Below, one piece after another: positions 22,284 to 27,043 of a DNA stretch of 27,043 nucleotides. Within the stretch, counting starts at the first letter, position 1; each line of letters begins with the position of its first letter. The stretch covers positions 1-27,043 of the IMG/VR virus record IMGVR_UViG_3300021081_000016, one strand, 5' to 3'. This stretch comes from a virus. The notes under the pieces were generated by a model. It was not told the DNA's origin. It searched no databases and was given only the letters and a program-made list of their open reading frames with translations. The position numbers and the translations under genes are program-made.

Positions 22284-23270
22284 GTGCAGACGGACGGCGC
22301 TCAATCCCTAGCCGTCACGGCCGAGTCGGGGCAGCCTCGGCTGCTCCCCGTGCCCACCACGACCGAAGAGACCTTCCACCCCATCGTGTCCACGTGGCTT
22401 TCCCGGATGGAAGCCCGCGCGACGCCGCAGACCCTGCGCGCGTACCGGTCGGACATGCGGCTGCTGTTCCGGTTCCTGGCCGAGCGCTACAGGCTGGACG
22501 ACCCGCGGGCGATCACGCCGGCGATGCTCGAGACGTACTTCCGGGAGCTGGCGCCGCGGCTCTCGGCCTTCGCGCGGCTGCGGCAGCTGACGAGCGCGCG
22601 GTCCTTGGCTCGCTGGCTGCGGAAGTCCGGCTACGTGCTGGCCGACTTCACCGAGGAGCTGGTCCGGCCGAGGCTCCCGAGGCTGCTGCCGCGGTTCCTG
22701 ACGGTCGAGGACGTCACGCGATTGCTCGCGGCGCCCGCCAGTGCCTCGGACGACGACGTGCGCCTACGCGCGATCCTGCACGTGTTCTACGGGACCGGGA
22801 TCAGGCTCACCGAGCTGACCGAGTTGCGGGTCGAGGCCATCGACATGCACCACGGGGTGCTGCGGGTCATGGGCAAGGGGCGCCGGGAGCGCTACTGCCT
22901 GTTCGGGCCGCGCACGCGGCGGGCGCTGACGGCCTGGCTGCTGCTGCGCGAGCGGGTGCTGGCGCGGCCGGAGTGGGCGCGGCGGGCGGACGGCTTCGTG
23001 TTCGTGAACTTCAAGAATGGCGGGCCGCTGCGCCCGTGCGCGGTGCAGCGCTTCGTGCGGCGGGCCGGCGAGCGCGCCGGGATCGCGCGCAAGGTCCACC
23101 CGCACATCCTGCGACACAGCTTCGCGACGCATCTGCTCGCGGGCGGCGCGGACATCCGACACATCCAGGTGCTGCTCGGGCACGAGTGTCTTTCGACGAC
23201 GGCGATCTACACGCACGTCCCGCTGCCGCACCTGAGCGACGTCTACCGCAGGGCGCTTCCGCTGGGCTGA
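22284..23270 (+). CDS. Tyrosine recombinase, XerC/D-like integrase
   Basis: From GTG 22284 (GGGGG 8 nt upstream) the protein has 328 residues. The N-terminal SAM-like core-binding domain runs from about 30 to 125 (HPIVSTWLSRMEARATPQTL). The catalytic domain has every active residue: Arg174 in GTGIRLTEL, Lys198 in MGKGRRER, His274 and Arg277 in HPHILRHSFATHLL, His300 in LLGHECL and the nucleophile Tyr309 in TAIYTHV. This makes it a functional-looking recombinase for integration or dimer resolution. Other starts (GTG 22200, GTG 22350) are open. It stands alone after a terminator and is followed by a large inverted repeat, so it probably has its own promoter. The phage is therefore likely temperate. 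Confidence 0.88.
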   Translation: MQTDGAQSLAVTAESGQPRLLPVPTTTEETFHPIVSTWLSRMEARATPQTLRAYRSDMRLLFRFLAERYRLDDPRAITPAMLETYFRELAPRLSAFARLRQLTSARSLARWLRKSGYVLADFTEELVRPRLPRLLPRFLTVEDVTRLLAAPASASDDDVRLRAILHVFYGTGIRLTELTELRVEAIDMHHGVLRVMGKGRRERYCLFGPRTRRALTAWLLLRERVLARPEWARRADGFVFVNFKNGGPLRPCAVQRFVRRAGERAGIARKVHPHILRHSFATHLLAGGADIRHIQVLLGHECLSTTAIYTHVPLPHLSDVYRRALPLG

Positions 23271-23295
23271 CGCCCGCTGATCTCTCATTCGTGGT

Positions 23296-23387
23296 CCACG
23301 GGCCGCGCCTCGGCGCAGCGGTTCCCCTCCGCCGTCTCCCCGGCGCTTTCCCGGTCGCTGCGCTTCGGGGGCGCCCGCGGCCCGTGG
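23296..23387. repeat. Long inverted repeat after the recombinase
   Basis: CCACGGGCCGCG (23296-23307) and CGCGGCCCGTGG (23376-23387) are perfect 12-bp inverted copies around 68 bases; inner arms GCGCAGCG and CGCTGCGC also pair. ATTTT follows four bases later. It could end the recombinase transcript, be an att site, or encode a structured RNA. No gene is evident in the 23271-23413 gap. Confidence 0.6.
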
Positions 23388-23413
23388 CCACATTTTCCCC
23401 CAAGGAGGCTCTC

Positions 23414-23524
23414 GTGAAGACCCGTGACACGACCATCGGCATCGTTGGCGAGGCGGCGCTGATGCTGTTCGCGCTGTACGCGCTCTGGCTGGCGATGAGC
23501 CTGTTGCCGGCGGCGCAGCCGTGA
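23414..23524 (+). CDS. Small single-span membrane protein
   Basis: Thirty-six residues from GTG 23414, with a perfect AAGGAGG 5 nt upstream. A short charged start (VKTRDTTIGIVGE) precedes one hydrophobic helix AALMLFALYALWLAMSLLP. As first gene of the second rightward operon with such a strong ribosome site it is very likely real. A holin-like role is possible but no endolysin is in view. The stop overlaps the next start (GTGA). Confidence 0.7.
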   Translation: MKTRDTTIGIVGEAALMLFALYALWLAMSLLPAAQP

Positions 23525-23721
23525 CGGTGGCGTACCTCGCGCTGCTGGCCGCCTGCGCCCTCGTGGCGCTCTACAGCTTCGTGCGCCGACGCCGCGCGCA
23601 CATCGGGCCCCATCCGATTGACTTTCTCTCGGCCACTGAGCGCGACCTCCGCGCATTGGCCGACCGCCGATCCGAGGTCAGACACCAAGCCGAACCGGGG
23701 GAGCGGCGCACCGCGCAGTGA
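23521..23721 (+). CDS. Small membrane-anchored protein
   Basis: Sixty-six residues from GTG 23521 (GTGA overlap). The N-terminal helix AYLALLAACALVALYSFV spans a membrane and is followed by RRRRA, so the charged C-terminal part (DFLSATERDLRALADRRSEV) should be cytoplasmic. Size and pairing with the previous membrane protein resemble antiholin or small lysis accessory pairs, but that is inference from layout only. Confidence 0.65.
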   Translation: MTVAYLALLAACALVALYSFVRRRRAHIGPHPIDFLSATERDLRALADRRSEVRHQAEPGERRTAQ

Positions 23722-23783
23722 CACGGCGCGCGGCTGGGTCGCCACCTTGCCGCGCGCCATTCAACACAACACGGAGAACGAGA

Positions 23784-24194
23784 GTGGTTTCCAAGAAGAA
23801 GGCCGACGAAGCGCCCGAGACCGTGAGCCTCGGGCTCGCGACGCGCACCCTGCCCGTCAAGCTGACGGGCGACGAGTTGCTGGAGAAGGGCGCGCGCCTC
23901 GCGCAGATCGAGGACGACGTCACGAGCGAGAAGGCGCGGCAGCTCGACCACAAGGAGACGATGAAGGCGCGGCTCGCCGCGCTGGAGGCCGAGCGGTCGG
24001 CCGTGGCGTCGTCGCTACGGCGCGGTATTGAGTACCGCGACGTCAAGGTGGACCAGCTCGCGGACTACGAGCTGGGCAAGGTGCGCGAGGTGCGCACCGA
24101 CACCGGCGAGGTCAGCTTCACGAGGCTGCTCACCGACGAGGAGCGGCAGCGCAAGTTGTTCGCGGACTCGCAGGCGCACGAGGCGCCCGCATGA
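23784..24194 (+). CDS. Unknown coiled-coil protein
   Basis: A 136-residue protein; I choose GTG 23784 (VVSKKKADEAPE) since a GGAG lies 9 nt upstream and the upstream part of the frame lacks sense. Residues about 35-85 form a charged coiled coil (LLEKGARLAQIEDDVTSEKA, ERSAVASSLRRGIEYRDVKV), followed by a small domain with YELGKVREVRTDTGEV and TRLLTDEERQRKLF. A similar layout is common in uncharacterised phage proteins of replication or host-control regions. Confidence 0.65.
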   Translation: MVSKKKADEAPETVSLGLATRTLPVKLTGDELLEKGARLAQIEDDVTSEKARQLDHKETMKARLAALEAERSAVASSLRRGIEYRDVKVDQLADYELGKVREVRTDTGEVSFTRLLTDEERQRKLFADSQAHEAPA

Positions 24195-24448
24195 AGCCGA
24201 GAGCGAAGGGCAAGCGGAAGCGCGTCGTCGCGCGCGTCGATGGCGTCGCCATCACGCAGAAACAGGCTGACGCGCTGGAGGGCTTCTTCTTCGATCAGCG
24301 GCGCGAGGTCGCGGCCGTCGCAGAGCGCTGCTCCCGCGCCGAGACGCAACTGAAGGGCGACGAAGCGCGCATCGCAACTCTGAGCGACCGCCTCGCCGCG
24401 CTCGAGCGCCCGCCGCGGTGGTGCCGGCTGCTGCTGCGATGGCCGTGA
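24191..24448 (+). CDS. Unknown small coiled-coil protein
   Basis: Eighty-five residues from ATG 24191 (ATGA overlap). Very basic first 15 residues (KPRAKGKRKRVVARVDG), then VAITQKQADALEGFFFDQRR and a coiled coil (ETQLKGDEARIATLSDRLAAL). The basic start could bind DNA or RNA. Function unknown. The stop overlaps a GTG of the next frame as GTGA. Confidence 0.6.
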   Translation: MKPRAKGKRKRVVARVDGVAITQKQADALEGFFFDQRREVAAVAERCSRAETQLKGDEARIATLSDRLAALERPPRWCRLLLRWP

Positions 24449-24684
24449 ACATCCTTCCCCTTGCCCATCAGGAGCAGGCGCCTCACAACCTCCGGGCGCC
24501 CGCCGCGCTGCCGCATGCCGAGGACTTGGGATCGCTGAGCGACGCGGAGACAGTCGGGGCCGGCGTCCAACATGCGCCGGCAGCCCGTACCGCCTGCGCA
24601 CGCGGCCGCAGCGCGCGCGGCCAGTCGCGGGCGCGGCGCGAGGCCCTGGTGGGCGAGGGGACTTTGAGGGCGGTGATGCAGTGA
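24445..24684 (+). CDS. Possible small protein, weak
   Basis: A 79-codon frame from GTG 24445 (GTGA overlap with the preceding stop), ending in TGA that overlaps the HNH gene's GTG. Both junctions fit the operon style and this fills the only gap. But the amino acid composition (Ala, Arg, Gly, His) looks like non-coding reading of GC-rich DNA, with no fold pattern. An ATG at 24439 is another start. Confidence 0.4.
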   Translation: MNILPLAHQEQAPHNLRAPAALPHAEDLGSLSDAETVGAGVQHAPAARTACARGRSARGQSRARREALVGEGTLRAVMQ

Positions 24685-25181
24685 GCCCTTCGTTCGACAA
24701 CTCCGCCGATCTGAGCATTGGCCGCAACGGCAAGAACTTCTGGTCGTTCGTTGACAGGCGCGGTGGCCCCGACACGTGCTGGCCGTGGACTGGCTATCGC
24801 GATGCTCGCGGTTATGGTCGCGCGCGTCGCGGCGAAGACAAGCGCACCGCACAGCGGTGGGCGTACATCTTCACAACGGGCGCGCAACTGCGCAGAGACG
24901 AGTTCGTCTGTCACCACTGCGACAACCCGCCGTGCTGCAACCCGGCACACCTCTACGTCGGCAGCCACGACGACAATATGCGCGACAGAAACGAGCGAGA
25001 GCGAACGTGCTTCGGCACGCGCAATGGTCGCGCGCGACTCAATGACGTCGCTGTCCGCGTCATCCGCTTCATGGCGAAGCGCGGCCTAGCAACACCCGAG
25101 CAACTGGCGGAGGCTCACGGCGTTAGCCGTGCGGCGATTCGCTTCGTTGTGTCCCGCAATACCTGGAGACACGTCGCATGA
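24681..25181 (+). CDS. HNH homing-type endonuclease
   Basis: The 166-residue protein starts at GTG 24681 (GTGA). The zinc/ββα-metal core is CHHCDNPPCCNPAHLYVGSH (residues 77-96), followed by DDNMRDR (Asn99), the pattern of HNH_3-type homing endonucleases. RWAYIFTTG at 59-67 is the conserved strand before it. The C-terminus (GLATPEQLAEAHGVSRAAIR) is a helix-turn-helix that would bind target DNA. These genes spread as free-standing mobile elements between phage genes; here it is fully merged into the operon's overlapping-start pattern, so it may have been adapted to the phage's use. Confidence 0.85.
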   Translation: MSPSFDNSADLSIGRNGKNFWSFVDRRGGPDTCWPWTGYRDARGYGRARRGEDKRTAQRWAYIFTTGAQLRRDEFVCHHCDNPPCCNPAHLYVGSHDDNMRDRNERERTCFGTRNGRARLNDVAVRVIRFMAKRGLATPEQLAEAHGVSRAAIRFVVSRNTWRHVA

Positions 25182-26227
25182 GCAATCAAGCCGCCAACTT
25201 CATCGCCGCCTACCTCGGGGACACGGCCAACGTGCCACCGTCCGAGGCAGCACGCAAGCGCATGCGTGACGTGCTGCTGACGCACCCGCTGGACAACCCG
25301 CAGGACGCGGGCGCGCAGGCCAGCCACCGCAACTTCGCGGGCACGCTGCCGCACGCCTATTGCCTGCACCACAAGGCGTTCACGGCGCACGAGATCGAAC
25401 CCATGTACCGCGCGTGGGTCGAGTTCGAGCGCGACCACCGCGGCCTCGGTGGCGACGTGCCGTATCCGCCGAAGATGACCGACGTCTACAAGTCCACCCA
25501 CTTCACGAACATCCAGCACCTCGTGATCGCGGCCACATCAGAGAGCCCGGAGACGCGCAAGCTGGCGCTCAAGCAAGCCGTGCAACTCCGCGGGCTGATC
25601 CTGAAAGACGGCGTTGTCACGGAGCCCGATTGGATGGGGCCGTCACGCGGCATCGGATGGTCGGCGCAGGGCTGCTTCGATGACGTGCTGGCTACCGCCG
25701 AGCCGGAAGTCCTCGGCGGCGTGCTGAAGCTGCTGGGCAGGCTCACGATGGGCGAGGAAGGCGGCGTGCCGTTCATCTGGCGCAACAAGAATGCGCTGGG
25801 CCAAGTCGGGCATCTGTACGAGTGCTCGCCGTGGATGGATTCGACGGCCATCAAGGCGCTCGCGCTCACGGTCAGCGAATACACCAACGACCCGGCGCTC
25901 GTGTCCTTGCTGATCCACTCCCTGCGCTGCCTGCAATACGCGCAGCGCGAGGACGGCACGTTCCACGACGACTACCAGCCGGGCCAGCCGGGCGTGTTCA
26001 ACGAGTCGCCGGGCGAGAGCACCGAGACCTGGATCTGGCCGGCGCTGATCGCGGCCAAGGAAGCGCTGGACGATGCGTGGCCGGTGTGGGCGCAAGTGAT
26101 GCTCGATCGGTGCAAGCTGCGGTTCATGGCGCTCAACCGCTTCCTGCCGAAGGACAGCGGCTTCGTTGACGCCAAAACCATGGGGCTGGCGATCTACTGC
26201 GCGCCGACGTGGGGGTGGCGCGCGTGA
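25178..26227 (+). CDS. Unknown helical-repeat protein, possibly alpha/alpha-toroid
   Basis: The 349-residue product starts at ATG 25178, GGAG 9 nt upstream and ATGA overlap with the HNH gene. The sequence has regularly spaced helices, such as TNIQHLVIAATSESPETRKL, LKQAVQLRGLI, DDVLATAEPEVLGGVLKLLG, TAIKALALTVSEYTNDPALV and SLLIHSLRCLQYAQREDGTF, and aromatic-acidic loops (ESTETWIWPALIAAKEAL). This pattern fits an alpha/alpha-toroid, the fold of several polysaccharide lyases and glycosidases, but no catalytic motif was identified. With the next gene it may form a surface-polysaccharide-active or virion pair; that is inference. Confidence 0.6.
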   Translation: MSNQAANFIAAYLGDTANVPPSEAARKRMRDVLLTHPLDNPQDAGAQASHRNFAGTLPHAYCLHHKAFTAHEIEPMYRAWVEFERDHRGLGGDVPYPPKMTDVYKSTHFTNIQHLVIAATSESPETRKLALKQAVQLRGLILKDGVVTEPDWMGPSRGIGWSAQGCFDDVLATAEPEVLGGVLKLLGRLTMGEEGGVPFIWRNKNALGQVGHLYECSPWMDSTAIKALALTVSEYTNDPALVSLLIHSLRCLQYAQREDGTFHDDYQPGQPGVFNESPGESTETWIWPALIAAKEALDDAWPVWAQVMLDRCKLRFMALNRFLPKDSGFVDAKTMGLAIYCAPTWGWRA

Positions 26228-26268
26228 ACAACATCTTCCCCGCGGCCCCGCGCCGCACGGAGACCTGA
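26224..26268 (+). CDS. 14-codon coupling mini-ORF
   Basis: GTG 26224 overlaps the stop of the 349-residue gene (GTGA) and runs VNNIFPAAPRRTET to TGA 26268, one base before the next ATG. GGAG inside it is the ribosome site of that next gene. It probably serves to couple translation rather than make a functional peptide. Confidence 0.35.
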   Translation: MNNIFPAAPRRTET

Positions 26269-26269
26269 C

Positions 26270-27043
26270 ATGACCGCACCGATCCACATCGCCCGCACCT
26301 ACAACGAGATCTTCGCGCAGGACGTGGACCGCGCGCTCGGCTTCGTCGGTACCGTGCAGACGGTCATCTACGCCATCGGCGCCGGGACCATCGACGGCGA
26401 CATCAAGCACGCGCAGGTGACGCTTGATCTCGCGCGCCAGCGCGGACAGTTCCTTGAGGCGTGGTTCTACCCCGGGGCGGGCGCCATCACCTCGGGCAAG
26501 ATCAAGGTCACCGACCCCGCGCTGGTGGCTGACGCGAAGAAGGCTGCCGACCAGTTGCGCGCTCACATCGCCAATGGTGGCCTCGGCGGCGGGGCCTCGA
26601 TCCTGTCGGAGTGCGGCGACGACTGGAAGATCACGCCGGCGACGTTCATCGCGGCCTACGAAGCCGTGGCGGCTGTGGTGCCGAAGGAGTTCGTGCGCGT
26701 GTGGGCGCTGACTCCGATGAAGGGCCTGTCGAACGCGATGGCCTACCGCCCGCCGTCGGCGCAGCTCTTCGCGCTGCACCCCTACGGCCTCAAGTCCGTG
26801 GACTTCACCACGCTGGCGGACGGCACGCTGAAGGCCAACACGACGCCCGCAGCGCGCGCACTGGCGCTCCTGGAGGCAGCCTCGGTGGCGGGGCTGCCGT
26901 TGCTGGGCTTCGACGAGGCGGGCGTGATCGATGTGGTGGACATCGCCGATAGCGGGAAGACCGCCTGGCTCAACTATTACAAGCCGTGCTTCGATCTGCT
27001 CACGCGCTACGGCGGCCGGATGATGTTCATGGCGAGCGAAGAC
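26270..27043 (+). CDS. TIM-barrel-like protein, 3' end off window
   Basis: Open from ATG 26270 (GGAG about 8 nt upstream) to the right edge, 258 codons without a stop. Strand-like segments recur at barrel spacing: TVIYAIGAG, QFLEAWFYPG, SILSECGDDW, FVRVWALTPM, AQLFALHPYG, LPLLGFDEAG and GRMMFMASED, each followed by a helix. Acidic residues at strand ends (Glu in SECGDDW, Asp/Glu in FDEAG, ASED) are where a glycoside hydrolase of the (beta/alpha)8 type keeps its catalytic pair. I infer a sugar-cleaving or sugar-binding protein, perhaps for host envelope, but no family is recognised. Coupled to the helical-repeat protein before it. Confidence 0.6.
   Translation, partial: MTAPIHIARTYNEIFAQDVDRALGFVGTVQTVIYAIGAGTIDGDIKHAQVTLDLARQRGQFLEAWFYPGAGAITSGKIKVTDPALVADAKKAADQLRAHIANGGLGGGASILSECGDDWKITPATFIAAYEAVAAVVPKEFVRVWALTPMKGLSNAMAYRPPSAQLFALHPYGLKSVDFTTLADGTLKANTTPAARALALLEAASVAGLPLLGFDEAGVIDVVDIADSGKTAWLNYYKPCFDLLTRYGGRMMFMASED

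Noticed and set aside
21707-23524. A 605-codon rightward frame across loader, terminator and recombinase
   Set aside because: It runs through a clear terminator and overlaps two well-supported genes in another frame; only its last 36 codons (from GTG 23414) have a ribosome site and membrane-helix pattern.
25643-26779. A 378-codon leftward frame opposite the helical-repeat and TIM-like genes
   Set aside because: Arg/His/Val/Leu-rich shadow of two frames that have ribosome sites and fold patterns on the plus strand.
1-27043. tRNA genes, CRISPR arrays, insertion sequences, diversity-generating retroelement
   Set aside because: I saw no cloverleaf, no regularly spaced direct repeats with unique spacers, no transposase other than the XerC/D-like recombinase, and no reverse transcriptase or template/variable repeat pair; a tool search could still find short or diverged examples.

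Overview
The window is a GC-rich piece (visibly about two-thirds G+C) of a tailed-phage or prophage genome. It looks temperate: it carries a complete tyrosine recombinase with its R-K-H-R-H-Y residues, a small HTH regulator at a divergent control region, a replication/recombination module and a full head-tail module. The capsid set (Bbp19-like protein, proline/alanine-rich scaffold, epsilon15/BPP-1-type major capsid protein, Bbp16-like cement protein) together with a T7-type portal, tail tubular protein A and nozzle indicates a short-tailed (podovirus-like) virion. The host cannot be named; high GC and good AAGGAG-type Shine-Dalgarno sites fit a GC-rich proteobacterium or similar.

Left arm, minus strand, read from 15849 down to 1: a probable small terminase subunit, four small proteins (zinc ribbon, one-helix membrane protein, two unknown), the large terminase, two unknown proteins, portal, unknown protein with a signal-like N-terminus, Bbp19-like protein, RHH-like protein, scaffold, major capsid, cement, unknown, tail tubular protein A, and one very large open frame (5930 to beyond base 1, at least 1,976 codons without a stop). 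That last protein starts as a T7 gp12-like nozzle, carries repeated FCCH-like beta modules, and then contains about 830 residues resembling the YetA/PcRGLX exo-rhamnogalacturonan lyase family. A polysaccharide-cleaving domain fused to the nozzle is the most unusual feature here.

Centre: 15850-16153 is a divergent control region with a candidate sigma70-like promoter whose spacer holds an inverted repeat GCACG-N4-CGTGC, reading into the HTH gene.

Right arm, plus strand: HTH regulator, cysteine-rich protein with no normal start codon, unknown protein, PD-(D/E)XK nuclease with four cysteines, OB-fold ssDNA-binding-like protein ending in DIPF, ParB/sulfiredoxin-fold protein, RusA resolvase, zinc-ribbon protein, lambda-O-like replication initiator whose coding sequence contains two sets of three tandem 11-bp iterons followed by a purine tract (a candidate origin), and a G39P-like helicase loader. 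A clean intrinsic terminator then ends this operon. The recombinase follows, flanked by palindromes and repeats that could be att or regulatory sites. After it comes a second coupled operon: two small membrane proteins, two coiled-coil proteins, an HNH endonuclease, an alpha-helical-repeat protein, and a TIM-barrel-like protein running off the right edge; the last two look carbohydrate-active in shape only. Genes on both arms are packed with 1- to 4-nt stop/start overlaps, unusually often of the GTGA type. No DNA polymerase, helicase, endolysin, tRNA or CRISPR was seen.
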